Position numbers and translations under genes: made by a program. Below, piece by piece: positions 32,439 to 41,899 of a DNA stretch of 63,499 bases (positions within the stretch are counted from its first letter, which is position 1; each line of letters opens with the position of its first letter). The DNA is taken from positions 1-63,499 of the forward strand of contig NZ_NHSN01000004.1 in NCBI RefSeq assembly GCF_016653405.1, read 5' to 3'. The stretch is from Halorhodospira halophila (lineage in GTDB: Bacteria; Pseudomonadota; Gammaproteobacteria; Nitrococcales; Halorhodospiraceae). Under the pieces are notes generated by a model that was given only the letters and a program-made list of their open reading frames with translations, ran no database searches and was not told where the DNA came from.

Positions 32439-33311
32439 TTAAGCGTCCTGACTGCGGGCGGCCTGCATCTTCACGTGCTCCTCGAGCTCGAAGAAGGTCG
32501 GTCGCTCCGCCTCGAACATCGCCTTGCGGCCGAACTCCACCGCCACCACCGGCTTGTAGCCGTTGAGCACGGCCAAAAGGGTCAGCTTAATGGTCTCCAG
32601 GAACTTGGTCTGCTCCTGCGCCCGGTGCTCCATGGCCTGGCCCAGCGGGCCGACGAAGGCGTAACCGGCGAAGATGCCGGTGAAGGTGCCGACCAGCGCC
32701 GAGGCCACCAACCCGCCGATGGTCATCACGTCCTCGTCCAAAGAACCGAGGGCGATGACCACGCCGAGCAGCGCGGCGATGATGCCGAACCCGGGCATGG
32801 CGTCGGCCACCTTGTTCACCGCGGCCGCCGGGTGCGACGCCTCCTTGTGGTGGGACTCGATCTCCACGTCCATGAGGTTCTCCATCTCGAAGGGGTTCAT
32901 GTTGCCCCCCACCATGAGACGGAGGTAGTCGCAGAGGAACTCCAGGGCCACGTGGTCGTTGAGGATGCGCGGGTAGGACTTGAACAACTCGCTCTCGTGG
33001 GGGTTGTCCACATCGTCCTCGATGGAGAGCAGCCCGTCGCGCTGGGCGCGCTGGAAGATCTCGTAGAGCAGCGCGAGCAGATCCATGTAGTGCTCGCGCC
33101 CGTAGGGCGCTCCGCCGGGGATCTTGGGGATGGTGCTCAACACCCGCTTGATGACCTTCAGCGGATTGGCGATCAGGAAGCCGCCGATGGCCGCGCCGAA
33201 GATGATCAGGAACTCGTACGGCTGCCAGAGGATGGCCAGCGGGCCGCCGTGGGCGGTGTAGCCGACGATCACCGAGAAGAATGCGATGGCAGCGCCAATG
33301 ATAACCAGCAT
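32439..33311 (-). CDS. motA: MotA-type flagellar motor stator protein
   Basis: 290-residue inner-membrane channel partner of MotB. Four membrane segments: LVIIGAAIAFFSVIVGYT, EFLIIFGAAIGGFLIANP, a pair around AMPGFGIIAALLGVVIALGS and LVGTFTGIFAGYAFVGPLGQ, with the large cytoplasmic loop between 2 and 3. The conserved prolines in the third and fourth helices are present. C-terminal cytoplasmic tail ends FFELEEHVKMQAARSQDA. Starts at ATG 33311 and is divergent from the HDOD gene. Flagellar structural genes are not in the window. Confidence 0.92.
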   Translation of the reverse strand: MLVIIGAAIAFFSVIVGYTAHGGPLAILWQPYEFLIIFGAAIGGFLIANPLKVIKRVLSTIPKIPGGAPYGREHYMDLLALLYEIFQRAQRDGLLSIEDDVDNPHESELFKSYPRILNDHVALEFLCDYLRLMVGGNMNPFEMENLMDVEIESHHKEASHPAAAVNKVADAMPGFGIIAALLGVVIALGSLDEDVMTIGGLVASALVGTFTGIFAGYAFVGPLGQAMEHRAQEQTKFLETIKLTLLAVLNGYKPVVAVEFGRKAMFEAERPTFFELEEHVKMQAARSQDA

Positions 33312-33437
33312 GTGTGCCTGCCTGCCCCCCTGTGGCTGCTGGCTGGAGGATCCGTGGCCGCCAGTCTAACCGATCAACCCTGTCGGGGCAGCGCCCTTTC
33401 CATTCCCGGAGCCGTTCAGGGGCCCTACAATGACGCC

Positions 33438-34940
33438 ATGAACAAGGATCCCGAATCCCCGCAGCGGCGTCTGGAGGACTGGGTTGCGGCCATCGGCGAG
33501 CCGCGGCTGCCGCGCCTGCCCCGGCACACGCTGGACTATGAGCTGCCGCCGCGCGATCTGGCCGCGCAGATCTACGTGGACCCGGCCCTGGTCCTCGGGC
33601 TGATCCGCGACGTCAATACCCACGCCTCGCGCCACCTGGACTCCGGCGTGCACAGCATGGAAGAGGCCGTGCTCCTGCGCGGGGTGCGCAACGTCCGCGC
33701 TGTGGCCGACGGGCTGCCCCGCGCCGAATCGGCCCTGACCCGGGCCAACTACCGCGGTTACCTGTTCACCTGCGAGCGGGCCATCCACGCCGCCTGCCAG
33801 GCCCGGCGCTGGGCGTGGCAGCTCGCCGATCTGCTGCCCAACGAGGTCTACACCGCCGCGATGCTGCGCCACAGCGCCGAGCTGGTCATGTGGAGCCACG
33901 ACGAGGGCCGGGTGATGCGCACCATCCACGAGATGGCGCCGGAGCCCGCCTACGCCTCCGAGGCGGAGTACGTCGCCCTGGGCTTCTCCCTGGGGGAACT
34001 CAACCTGGCCCTGGCCCAGCAGTGGCAGCTGCCCGCCCTGGTGGCCGAATCCAGCGAGGCGCTGGCCGCCGACACGCGCTCGCCGCGCAGCTGGGCGGTG
34101 GGCCTGGCCACCCGGCTGGCCGCCCTGGCCCGCCAGGGGTGGCACCACCCGGAGATGCCGCCGCTGCTCGACGCCCTCGCCGAGCTACTCGAACTCGACG
34201 ACGAGGCCACCCGGGCGGAGATCTCCGCCGGCGCCGCCGAGGCCGCCGAGCTGCTGCCCTGGAAACCGGTGACCTTCGCCCCGCTGCTGGGCGAGACGGA
34301 CGAGGACGAGCCGGAACAACCGGCTCGCGCGCCGATCAGCGAGACCTCCGACAACCCCTACCTCTCCGACGGCACCGCCAAGGGCGGCGTCTGCCTGGCG
34401 CCGCGTCGCGAGGTCTTCCAACGGGTGCGCCATGAACTGGAGAACCGCGACTACGCGCGCTCCGAGGCGCAGATGCGCCGCCGCCAGGGCCGCGTCTCGC
34501 CCCGCGACTGCATCCTCAACCTGGTCCTCACCGGGCTCTACGACGGCCTGGGGCTGAGCCGCGTGCTCTACGCCCAGATGCTCCCGGACGGCGAGACCCT
34601 GGCCGGACAGTACGTCCTCGGCGCCGCCGGCGACCCGAACTTCCACCGCTTTCGGGTGGACCTCGCCCGCCCCTCGCTCCTGCAGGAGCTGATGGCGAAG
34701 CCATCGGCGGTGTGGCTGACGCCGCAGCGCTACGAGCGGATCCGGCACCGCGTGCCGCAGCCCCTGCACGCCCTCGCCGACGGCCGTTCGGCCTTCCTCG
34801 CCGCGGTGTTCGCCAACGGCCGCCCGCAGGGGATGGTCTACGCCGACCGCCACCGCATCGACAACGCCCTCGACGAGCCGAGCTTCCAGGCGTTCCGGCG
34901 GCTCTGCGCCCTCGGCGGCCAGCGCCTCGGCGAGCTGTAG
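33438..34940 (+). CDS. HDOD-domain signalling protein
   Basis: 500-residue cytoplasmic protein. ATG 33438 is chosen; the frame stays open for 1.8 kb upstream but only as a shadow of motAB. An HDOD domain spans about 15-235: LPRLPRHTLDYELPPRDLAAQIYVDPALVLGLIRDVN, HSMEEAVLLRGV, and LLPNEVYTAAMLRHSAELVMW; the HD metal residues are not all kept, as is typical of HDOD. A disordered acidic linker (about 285-320) leads to a C-terminal GAF-like region (RRQGRVSPRDCILNLVLTGL, MVYADRH). HDOD proteins link signals to motility and c-di-GMP; position opposite motA fits, target unknown. Confidence 0.8.
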   Translation: MNKDPESPQRRLEDWVAAIGEPRLPRLPRHTLDYELPPRDLAAQIYVDPALVLGLIRDVNTHASRHLDSGVHSMEEAVLLRGVRNVRAVADGLPRAESALTRANYRGYLFTCERAIHAACQARRWAWQLADLLPNEVYTAAMLRHSAELVMWSHDEGRVMRTIHEMAPEPAYASEAEYVALGFSLGELNLALAQQWQLPALVAESSEALAADTRSPRSWAVGLATRLAALARQGWHHPEMPPLLDALAELLELDDEATRAEISAGAAEAAELLPWKPVTFAPLLGETDEDEPEQPARAPISETSDNPYLSDGTAKGGVCLAPRREVFQRVRHELENRDYARSEAQMRRRQGRVSPRDCILNLVLTGLYDGLGLSRVLYAQMLPDGETLAGQYVLGAAGDPNFHRFRVDLARPSLLQELMAKPSAVWLTPQRYERIRHRVPQPLHALADGRSAFLAAVFANGRPQGMVYADRHRIDNALDEPSFQAFRRLCALGGQRLGEL

Positions 34941-34969
34941 CCCACGACCCGCGGCGGCGGCCGCGGCGC

Positions 34970-35314
34970 TCAGCCCGGCGGCCAGGTCATCTGCCGGCCA
35001 CCGAGCAGGTGCAGGTGCAGGTGGTGGATCTCCTGCCCGCCCTCGTCCTTGCAGTTGAAGACGGTGCGGTAGCCACGCTCGCTGAGGCCCTCCTGCTCGG
35101 CCAGGGTGCGGGCGGCGGTGAACATCTCGTTGAGCAGTTCGCCGTCGTCGGCGGTCAGATCGTGCAGCGTCGGCACGTGGCGCCGCGGGATGATCAGGAT
35201 GTGGGTCGGCGCCTGGGGATGGAGATCCCGAAAGGCGATCACGTGCTCGCCGCTGTGGACGATCTCCGCGGGGAGTTCCCCGGCGACGATCTTGCAGAAG
35301 ATACAGTCGGTCAT
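34970..35314 (-). CDS. hinT: HIT-family nucleotide hydrolase (HinT)
   Basis: 114-residue purine nucleoside phosphoramidase. N-terminal CIFCKIVAGELPAEIV, and the histidine triad HHLHLHLLGGRQMTWPPG near the C-terminus. The start at 35314 has a perfect ribosome site (AAGGAGG at 35320-35326); larger frames in the same phase are shadows. Last gene of the leftward dnaX-ybaB-recR-hinT series, 25 bases after recR, and converges on the HDOD gene with 29 bases between. Confidence 0.95.
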   Translation of the reverse strand: MTDCIFCKIVAGELPAEIVHSGEHVIAFRDLHPQAPTHILIIPRRHVPTLHDLTADDGELLNEMFTAARTLAEQEGLSERGYRTVFNCKDEGGQEIHHLHLHLLGGRQMTWPPG

Positions 35315-35339
35315 CGGTGCCTCCTTTTCCGGCCGATGC

Positions 35340-35945
35340 TCAGCCCTCGTAATCCCGCCGCCCCATGAAAGCGTGAGAGAGGGTCCCCTGGTCCACCTGC
35401 TCCAGCGCGCCGCCCATGGGCACCCCGTGGGCGATGCGCGTGGTGCGCACCCCGCGCTCGGCGGCCAGGCTCTGGACGTAGTGGGCGGTGGCCTCGCCCT
35501 CGATGGTGGGATTGGTGGCGAGGATGATCTCTTCGACCTCGCCGGCATCCAGCCGCTGCTGCAGCCGATCCAGCCCGAGCTCTTCCGGGCCGATGCCGTC
35601 GAGCGGCGACAGCGCCCCGCCGAGGACGAAGTAGAGCCCCTGGAAATCCGTGGCCTGCTCGAGGGCAAAGACGTCGGCGCTGCTCTCGACCACGCAAAGC
35701 AGCGTACGACGGCGCTGCGGGCTGGCACAGAGCCCGCAGCGCTCTTCCTCGGTCAGCAGCCCGCAATCGGGGCAGTGGCCAACGCCCTCCACCGCCCCCT
35801 GCAGCGCAGCGGCAAGCTGCCGGGCGCCGTCACGGTCGCGCTGGAGCAGATGCAGCGCCATGCGCTGCGCCGTCTTGGTGCCCACTCCGGGCAGACGGCG
35901 CAGCCCCTCGACCAGCTCGCGCAGCCGCGGCGAGTAGACGCTCAT
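35340..35945 (-). CDS. recR: Recombination protein RecR
   Basis: 201-residue subunit of RecFOR, which loads RecA on gaps. Helix-hairpin-helix at [24 protein letters not shown], zinc finger [16 protein letters not shown], and Toprim domain ([36 protein letters not shown]). Lies 10 bases after ybaB, the conserved dnaX-ybaB-recR operon order. Intact. Confidence 0.97.
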   Translation of the reverse strand: MSVYSPRLRELVEGLRRLPGVGTKTAQRMALHLLQRDRDGARQLAAALQGAVEGVGHCPDCGLLTEEERCGLCASPQRRRTLLCVVESSADVFALEQATDFQGLYFVLGGALSPLDGIGPEELGLDRLQQRLDAGEVEEIILATNPTIEGEATAHYVQSLAAERGVRTTRIAHGVPMGGALEQVDQGTLSHAFMGRRDYEG

Positions 35946-35955
35946 CGGCTGCCGA

Positions 35956-36279
35956 TCAGAACGGCAGCTTCATCCCCGGGGGCAGGCCCATGCCCTCGGC
36001 CATGCCGGACATGCGCTCCTGGCTCTCGCGCTGGACCTTCTGCACGGCGTCGTTGACCGCCGCCGCCACCAGGTCCTCGACCATCTCGCGGTCGTCCTCG
36101 AACAGCGAGGGGTCGATCTCGACCTTGCGCACCTCGTTGCGCCCGGTCATGGTCACCTTGACCATACCGGCCCCAGCCTCGCCGCTGACCTCCATGGCAG
36201 CGATCTCCTCCTGGGCCTTCTGCATGTCCTCCTGCAGCTGCTGGGCCTGCTTCATGATATTGCCGAGTCCGCCCTTCAT
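35956..36279 (-). CDS. ybaB: YbaB/EbfC nucleoid-associated protein
   Basis: 107-residue DNA-binding dimer. N-terminal coiled helix ([20 protein letters not shown]), strand region [20 protein letters not shown], and C-terminal helix ending [18 protein letters not shown], all classic. Between dnaX (24 bases) and recR (10 bases), as in most gammaproteobacteria. Confidence 0.97.
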   Translation of the reverse strand: MKGGLGNIMKQAQQLQEDMQKAQEEIAAMEVSGEAGAGMVKVTMTGRNEVRKVEIDPSLFEDDREMVEDLVAAAVNDAVQKVQRESQERMSGMAEGMGLPPGMKLPF

Positions 36280-36303
36280 CGCCTTCTACCTCGATGCTCG
36301 TCT

Positions 36304-37971
36304 TTACGGATGATTGCTCTCGCCATCGGCCGGCCGCACGCCGTGGAGCTGGCCGTCGAAGGCCTCGCACAGCCCCTGCAGCCCGGGGTCCGCGGCCAGG
36401 GCCCGCTCCGCGTCGGCCTGGCGCTCGCGGGTCTGCTGCCGTTCGGCCATCGCCGGCGTCCACCGGGTCGGGCCGATGTCGATGCGCAGGGTGATCGCCT
36501 CGCCGAAGAACCGCCCCAGCGCCGTCTGCAGCCGCTCGCGCCGCTCGGCATTGTTCAGGTATTCGTGGCTTTCGTCCAGCCGCAGGATAACACGCTCCCC
36601 CTCGCGGCCGACCCACTCGCACTGTCCGGCAAGCATGCGCAGCGGCCCGTCGAGCTCGCCGACGATCCGCGTCCAGCGCGCCGCGCCCTCCTCGTCGTCG
36701 CTGGCCGGCTGCGGACCCGCCTCCGCGCCTTCAGCCGGGGGCGGCGCCGACGCCGGAGCCCCATCCCGGGGCGCGGCCGCACCCAACCCCGCTCCCGAGG
36801 GCGGCGCGTTCGCCACAGACGGGCCGGCCCCACCGCCGGCCGCCGCCCCACCACTGCCCGCTGGTGCGCTGATCCGCGGCGCCGTCTCGGCGGGTCGGAA
36901 GGCGTGCATGCGCAGCAGGGCCATCTCGAAGCCGGTGGCCGGGTCCGGTGCGTAGGGCAGATCGCGGCGGGCATTGACGCCGATCTGGTAGTAGAGCTGC
37001 AGATCCTCGGCATCGATGCGCTCGGCCAGCGCCAGCAGCCGATCGCGTTCGGGCTCGTCCTCGCCGATGGCCGAGGGCACCTGCTGCGCCAGGGCCAGGC
37101 TGTGCACCGTGGCCACCAGCTCGGCCAGGGCCTCGTCGAAGTCCGCCGCCGCCTCGGCCATCTGCCGGGCAGCACCGATCAGTGCCGCGCCATCGTCATC
37201 GGCCAGGGCAGTGAGCACCGCCAGCACGTGGTCGCGCTCGATGGCGCCGAGCATCGCCGCGACCTCGTCGTCCCGGGCCGCCCCCTCGCCAAAGGCCAGC
37301 GCCTGGTCGAGCAGGCTCAGGGCGTCGCGCAGGCTGCCGTCGGCGGCGCGGGCCAGGCGAGCGGCGGCGCCGGACTCCACCGTCACGCCCTCTTCTTCAG
37401 CCAGCCCCAGCAGCCGATCGCGGATCAGGGTGCTGGAGAGACGGCGCAGGTGGAACTGCAGGCAGCGCGAAAGGACGGTGACCGGCAGCTTCTGCGGATC
37501 CGTGGTGGCCAGCAGGAACTTCACGTGGTCCGGGGGCTCCTCCAGCGTCTTCAACAGCGCGTTGAAGCTGTGGCTGGAGAGCATGTGGACCTCGTCGATG
37601 AGGTAGATCTTGAACCGCCCGCGGGTGGGCGCGTACTGGACGTTGTCCAGAAGCTCGCGGGTATCTTCGACCTTGGTCCGCGAGGCGGCGTCCACTTCGA
37701 TCAGGTCGACGAAGCGCCCGGCGTCCAGCTCGCGGCAGCTGTCACAGGTGCCGCAGGGCTCGGCGGTGATGCCCTGCTCGCAGTTCAGGCACTTGGCGAG
37801 GATGCGCGCCACGGTGGTCTTGCCGACCCCGCGGGTGCCGCTGAACAGGTAGGCGTGGTGGAGACGGCCATCGGCCAGGGCGTTGGCCAACGCGCGCAGG
37901 ACGTGCTCCTGGCCGGCCACCTCTTCGAAGCGGCGTGGCCGCCACTTGCGCGCAAGGGCTTGGTAGGTCAT
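36304..37971 (-). CDS. dnaX: DNA polymerase III subunits tau/gamma
   Basis: 555-residue clamp-loader ATPase. Walker A GTRGVGKTTVARILAK, zinc-binding CGTCDSCRELDAG, DEVHMLSSHSFNALLKTLEEPP (Walker B), and sensor SRCLQFHLRR. Residues about 370-425 are an Ala/Gly/Pro-rich low-complexity linker, followed by a tau-type C-terminal domain (RWTRIVGELDGPLRMLAG). No obvious A-rich slippery sequence for a programmed gamma frameshift was seen. The start lies 20 bases from the 4.5S RNA gene; ybaB follows after 24 bases. Confidence 0.96.
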   Translation of the reverse strand: MTYQALARKWRPRRFEEVAGQEHVLRALANALADGRLHHAYLFSGTRGVGKTTVARILAKCLNCEQGITAEPCGTCDSCRELDAGRFVDLIEVDAASRTKVEDTRELLDNVQYAPTRGRFKIYLIDEVHMLSSHSFNALLKTLEEPPDHVKFLLATTDPQKLPVTVLSRCLQFHLRRLSSTLIRDRLLGLAEEEGVTVESGAAARLARAADGSLRDALSLLDQALAFGEGAARDDEVAAMLGAIERDHVLAVLTALADDDGAALIGAARQMAEAAADFDEALAELVATVHSLALAQQVPSAIGEDEPERDRLLALAERIDAEDLQLYYQIGVNARRDLPYAPDPATGFEMALLRMHAFRPAETAPRISAPAGSGGAAAGGGAGPSVANAPPSGAGLGAAAPRDGAPASAPPPAEGAEAGPQPASDDEEGAARWTRIVGELDGPLRMLAGQCEWVGREGERVILRLDESHEYLNNAERRERLQTALGRFFGEAITLRIDIGPTRWTPAMAERQQTRERQADAERALAADPGLQGLCEAFDGQLHGVRPADGESNHP

Positions 37972-37991
37972 GCCGACGGCGGCTCCGGTTG

Positions 37992-38108
37992 GGTGGAGGC
38001 AGCCACACCAGCCACACCCCGGCGCCCGAGGATCGCTGCTGCCGCTGCTCCCTTCCGGGCCTGACGGGGTTCACAGCGACTCGTCGCGGGGGGACCGGTG
38101 CAGCCACC
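37992..38108 (-). ncRNA. ffs: 4.5S RNA (bacterial signal recognition particle RNA)
   Basis: On the minus strand the conserved apical domain GTCAGGCCCGGAAGGGAGCA is present, matching the SRP Ffh-binding loop, with flanking pairing (GGGGTGTGGC region) and closing ends GGTGG and CCACC at 38108-38104 and 37996-37992. The ~117-nt length fits the short gammaproteobacterial type. The position immediately upstream of dnaX is a known conserved arrangement. The exact ends are estimated. Confidence 0.88.
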
Positions 38109-38114
38109 ATCGCC

Positions 38115-38202
<88 letters not shown>

Positions 38203-38518
38203 TGAGTCGCCAATCGCCGTGACGATTGGAACGCGAAAGCATAAGGCATACGGCGGGTGGACGCAAACGCCGCGCCGCGGCCGCCCCCCGCTCCCGGACC
38301 CGAAAGAGGGCTTTTTAACATGCTGATCTTGCAACGGGTGCATTGGGCATGTTCTAGTTGAAAAGCATGACCAAGCAAAAAGGCAGCGCACACGCGCTCG
38401 CTTCACACCAGCCGTCGCCCGGCCCGGGCCTTGTTCAAGCTACTGATCCCCCAGTGGCCGCGGCACGCGCACCCCTAGCATTGATTGCACCACGCTCCAT
38501 TCAAACCGACGGATCAGC
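38203..38518. other. Intergenic region upstream of proV
   Basis: 316 bases without a convincing gene. It must hold the promoter of the betaine operon and that of the leftward tRNA-ffs-dnaX transcript. Only one dyad stands out: AACATGC at 38317-38323 and GCATGTT at 38347-38353. No clear -35/-10 pair was recognised, and the proV ribosome site itself (around 38505-38515) is weak. Confidence 0.55.
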
Positions 38519-39718
38519 ATGACTGAAAAACTCGTCGTAGAAGACCTCTACAAGATTTTCGGCCCGAAACCCGAGCGGGCCATGGAGCTGCTCAAACAGG
38601 GCTACAACAAGGACGACATTTTCCAGCGCACCGGCAACACCGTCGGCGTGCGCGAAGCGAGCTTCACCATCCACGAGGGTGAAGTCTTCGTCATCATGGG
38701 GCTGTCGGGCTCCGGCAAGTCGACCATGGTGCGGATGTTCAACCGCCTGATCGACCCGACCTACGGCCACATCTATGTCGATGGCCACGACATCATGGCG
38801 ATGAGCCAGCAGGAGCTCATCAACATGCGCCGACGCGACATGTCCATGGTGTTCCAGTCCTTCGCCCTGCTCCCGCACAAGACCGTCGCCGAGAATGCCG
38901 CCTTCGGCCTGGACGTCTCCGGGCACGGCACCGCGGAGCGACGCGAGAAGGCCTTGCAGGCCCTCGAGGCCGTCGGCCTGGCGGCCAACGCCGACAGCTA
39001 CCCCGACGAACTCTCCGGCGGCATGAAGCAGCGCGTCGGCCTTGCCCGCGCCCTGGCCACCGACCCCTCCATCCTGCTCATGGACGAGGCCTTCTCGGCC
39101 CTCGATCCGCTGATCCGAACCGAGATGCAGGATGAGCTGATCCGTCTGCAGCAGGAGCAGAGCCGCACGGTCATCTTCATCTCCCACGATCTGGACGAGG
39201 CCATGCGCATCGGCGACCGCATCGCCATCATGGAGGGCGGTCAGGTGGTCCAGATCGGCACGCCAGAGGAGATCGTCTCCAACCCGGCCAACGAGTACGT
39301 GCGCTCCTTCTTCTACGGCGTGGACGTCAGCCAGGTCTACAACGCCGGCGACATCGCCGAGCGCCGCCGGGTCACCGTGATCCAGCGCCCCGGCGTGGAC
39401 GTGCGCGCCGCGCTCGAGCGGCTCAAGCACTACGCTAGCGACATCGGCGTGGTCATCGACCGCAACCGCCGCTTCCAGGGGCTGGTCTCCGTCGACAGCC
39501 TCACCGACGCCATCCGCAGCGGCGGCAGCACCGAATACGGCGACGCCTTTCTCAGTGGCGTGCAGACCATCGCGGCCGACACGGCGATCTCCGACGTGCT
39601 CGGGCCGTCGGCCGAGAGCGAGTACCCGCTGGTGGTGGTGGATGACGACGGGCACTACGTCGGCACCCTCTCGCGCAGCCAGCTGCTGCTCACCCTGGAT
39701 CGCACCCAACAGGCGTAA
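38519..39718 (+). CDS. proV: Glycine betaine/proline betaine ABC importer, ATPase ProV
   Basis: 399-residue ATPase of an osmoprotectant importer. The specific N-terminal signature of the ProV/OpuAA family is present (YKIFGPKPERAMELLKQG). Walker A is GLSGSGKST at 61-69, signature LSGGMKQRVGLARAL, Walker B ILLMDEAFSALD. After about residue 280 come two CBS domains (RRRVTVIQRPGVDVRAAL and SDVLGPSAESEYPLVVVDDDG), which in relatives sense ionic strength or c-di-AMP. First gene of proVWX; proW follows 9 bases later. Confidence 0.96.
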   Translation: MTEKLVVEDLYKIFGPKPERAMELLKQGYNKDDIFQRTGNTVGVREASFTIHEGEVFVIMGLSGSGKSTMVRMFNRLIDPTYGHIYVDGHDIMAMSQQELINMRRRDMSMVFQSFALLPHKTVAENAAFGLDVSGHGTAERREKALQALEAVGLAANADSYPDELSGGMKQRVGLARALATDPSILLMDEAFSALDPLIRTEMQDELIRLQQEQSRTVIFISHDLDEAMRIGDRIAIMEGGQVVQIGTPEEIVSNPANEYVRSFFYGVDVSQVYNAGDIAERRRVTVIQRPGVDVRAALERLKHYASDIGVVIDRNRRFQGLVSVDSLTDAIRSGGSTEYGDAFLSGVQTIAADTAISDVLGPSAESEYPLVVVDDDGHYVGTLSRSQLLLTLDRTQQA

Positions 39719-39727
39719 GGGACAGAC

Positions 39728-40852
39728 ATGCAAGATCAACCGGATATCGAGGAACACGAAACCATCGGCCCGATCGATCAGGCCGCCGAGTGGTTCAGCG
39801 ACAACGTGCTGGACCGGATCACCATTGGCGACTGGATCGAAAACGGCGTCGACTGGATCAGCGACAACCTCGAGCCCCTGCTCGACGGCATCGAGGGGGC
39901 CATCCGCGCCCTGGTCGACGCCACCGAGTTCCTCCTGCTCTACCCGCTGTGGGTCGCCGCCTTCTTCCTGGTGGTCGGCGCCTGGCGGACGTGGGGCCGC
40001 AAGGCCGGCCTGATCGCCCTCGGCGTGGCCGTGGCGCTGTTCGGCATGGGGCTGTTCTCCGAGGCCATCCAGGCGCTGCTCTGGTACCCGCCACCCTGGG
40101 TGCTGGCGCTGCTGGTGATCCTGGTCAGCTTCTGGCGCGTGGGCTGGCGCTTCGGCATCTTTGCCGTCATCGCCCTGGGGCTGATCTTCAGCATGGAACT
40201 CTGGCCCGAGACCATCCGCACCCTGTCGCTGGTGGTGGCCTCCTCCATCGCCGCGCTGATCATCGGCCTGCCCATCGGTGTGGCCATGTCACGCAGCGAC
40301 CGGGTGGAGATGGTGGTCCGCCCCATCCTGGACCTGATGCAGACTATGCCGCCCTTCGTCTACCTGATCCCGGCGGCGATCTTCTTCGGTCTGGGCACGG
40401 TGCCGGGGGCCATCGCCACGCTGATCTTCGCCATGCCGCCGGCGGTGCGCCTGACCAACCTCGGCATCCGCCAGGTCAGCCAGGAACACGTGGAGGCCGG
40501 CCAGGCCTTCGGCTGCACACCGCGGCAACTGCTGGTCAAGATCCAGCTGCCACTGGCCGCGCCGTCGATCATGCAGGGCATCAACCAGACGATCATGCTG
40601 GCCTTGTCCATGGTGGTCATCGCCTCCATGATCGGCGCCGGCGGCCTGGGCGGCACGGTGCTCACCGGCATCCAGCGCCTGCAGGTGGGGCTCGGCTTCG
40701 AGGGCGGCCTCGCCGTGGTCTTCCTGGCCATCCTGCTGGATCGCATCTCGCAAAGCTTCGGCGAGCGCCGGCACGGCCAGGGGCGCGATTACGGGGCGCT
40801 GCTGCGCTGGTTCTTCGGCAACCGCCAGCAGGGCCCGGCCGCCCAGGGCTGA
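39728..40852 (+). CDS. proW: Glycine betaine/proline betaine ABC importer, permease ProW
   Basis: 374-residue inner-membrane permease. A long acidic N-terminal segment (residues 1-65, with DWIENGVDWISDNLEPLLDGIEG) precedes the membrane helices, as in ProW. The BPD transport domain spans about 160-345 with the EAA-loop region QEHVEAGQAFGCTPRQLLVKIQLPLAAPSIMQGI. Begins 9 bases after proV; proX follows after a 78-base gap that contains a hairpin. Confidence 0.95.
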   Translation: MQDQPDIEEHETIGPIDQAAEWFSDNVLDRITIGDWIENGVDWISDNLEPLLDGIEGAIRALVDATEFLLLYPLWVAAFFLVVGAWRTWGRKAGLIALGVAVALFGMGLFSEAIQALLWYPPPWVLALLVILVSFWRVGWRFGIFAVIALGLIFSMELWPETIRTLSLVVASSIAALIIGLPIGVAMSRSDRVEMVVRPILDLMQTMPPFVYLIPAAIFFGLGTVPGAIATLIFAMPPAVRLTNLGIRQVSQEHVEAGQAFGCTPRQLLVKIQLPLAAPSIMQGINQTIMLALSMVVIASMIGAGGLGGTVLTGIQRLQVGLGFEGGLAVVFLAILLDRISQSFGERRHGQGRDYGALLRWFFGNRQQGPAAQG

Positions 40853-40860
40853 ACACGAAC

Positions 40861-40890
40861 CCGGCCCCGTGGCTGGCCCTCCGGGGCCGG
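40861..40890 (+). other. Intercistronic hairpin between proW and proX
   Basis: CCGGCCCC at 40861-40868 pairs with GGGGCCGG at 40883-40890 across a 14-base loop. No T run follows. A stem just upstream of a binding-protein gene could protect the proX message or lower read-through, giving different levels of the three proteins. Confidence 0.4.
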
Positions 40891-40930
40891 TGCGGGGCGG
40901 ACTGAGGGAAAGCAGCAGAGGAGTGGTACC

Positions 40931-41794
40931 ATGCGACGCAAGCTGACCACCGCGGCGGCCACCGCCGCCATCACCGCCGGCATGGCCTCCGCGGCCAACG
41001 CCGACGAGATCCGCATCGGCTGGACGGCCTGGGCCGACGCCGAGTTCATCACGCGGATGGCCGAGGATGTCATCACCAGCGAGTTCAACACCGATGTTGA
41101 GCTGGTGCAGACCGACATCGCGCCGCAGTACACCGGCCTCGCCCAGGGCGACATCGACCTGATGCTCATGTCCTGGCAGCCGATCACCCACGAGGACTAC
41201 ATCGAGCAGTTCGGCGACGACATCGTCGACCTCGGCGTCCTGTACGGCGACGCCGCCCTGGGCTGGATCGTGCCGCAGGACCTCTACGACGAGGGCCTGA
41301 CCTCCATCGAGGACCTCAAGGATCCCGAGTGGCACGACCGGCTTAATGGCCAGATCCAGGGCATCGATCCGGGTGCCGGCCTGACCCGCCTCTCCCACGA
41401 TGTCATCGAGGACTACGACCTGGACTACGATCTGATTGAGGCCTCCGACTCCGCGATGACCGCGGCGTTGAACCGGGCGGCCCGTCGCGGTAACGCCATC
41501 GTGGTCACCGGCTGGAGCCCGCACTGGAAGTTCGGCGCCTGGAACCTCACCTACCTGGAGGACCCGGAGGGCACCCTGGGTGGGGCCGAATCGATCCACG
41601 CCATGTCCCGTGAGGGCTTCCCCGAGGACCACCCCGAGGTGGCGGAGTTCGCCAGCTGCATCAACATCGACATCGATCTGCTCAACGAGTACATGTTCCT
41701 CGGCCGCGAGGAAGGCACCGAGGCGGCCGTCGAGCAGTTCCTCGACGAGGAGGCCGATCTGGTCGACGAGTGGATCCGCTGCGCCCGCAACTGA
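40931..41794 (+). CDS. proX: Glycine betaine-binding periplasmic protein ProX-like
   Basis: 287-residue substrate-binding protein (OpuAC family). A signal peptide covers about residues 1-24 (AAATAAITAGMASAANA, cleavage before DE), with no lipobox, so it is soluble in the periplasm. Aromatic residues able to form a betaine cage are GWTAWADAEF, LMSWQP and GWSPHWKFGAW. The chain is strikingly acidic, as expected for a secreted protein of a halophile. Ribosome site AGAGGAG upstream. A terminator hairpin follows. Confidence 0.94.
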   Translation: MRRKLTTAAATAAITAGMASAANADEIRIGWTAWADAEFITRMAEDVITSEFNTDVELVQTDIAPQYTGLAQGDIDLMLMSWQPITHEDYIEQFGDDIVDLGVLYGDAALGWIVPQDLYDEGLTSIEDLKDPEWHDRLNGQIQGIDPGAGLTRLSHDVIEDYDLDYDLIEASDSAMTAALNRAARRGNAIVVTGWSPHWKFGAWNLTYLEDPEGTLGGAESIHAMSREGFPEDHPEVAEFASCINIDIDLLNEYMFLGREEGTEAAVEQFLDEEADLVDEWIRCARN

Positions 41795-41809
41795 TCCGCT
41801 CGGCCTGAC

Positions 41810-41838
41810 GCGGGGCCCGGCCCTTGCCGGGCCCCCGC
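41810..41838 (+). terminator. Terminator after proVWX
   Basis: GCGGGGCCCGGC (41810-41821) pairs with GCCGGGCCCCCGC (41826-41838) around CCTT with one bulged base. The stem is very strong; the T run that follows (CGTTTCG) is short. Confidence 0.6.
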
Positions 41839-41899
41839 CGTTTCGGCGAAATTATTCGGGCACCACGATTCAATAGAGAGCCAAAAAGAGGGAGCACCC

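Noticed and set aside
31602-33437. Upstream extension of the HDOD frame by about 610 codons
   Set aside because: Lies over motA and motB in antisense; the HDOD domain begins right after ATG 33438, so the extension is a shadow.
34941-34969. GC-rich palindromic stretch between the HDOD gene and hinT as terminator
   Set aside because: Only short CCGCGG-type palindromes and no T run; too weak to call.
36304-37971. Programmed frameshift for a gamma form of dnaX
   Set aside because: No A-rich slippery heptamer with a following stem was noticed; a gamma form cannot be supported from sequence.
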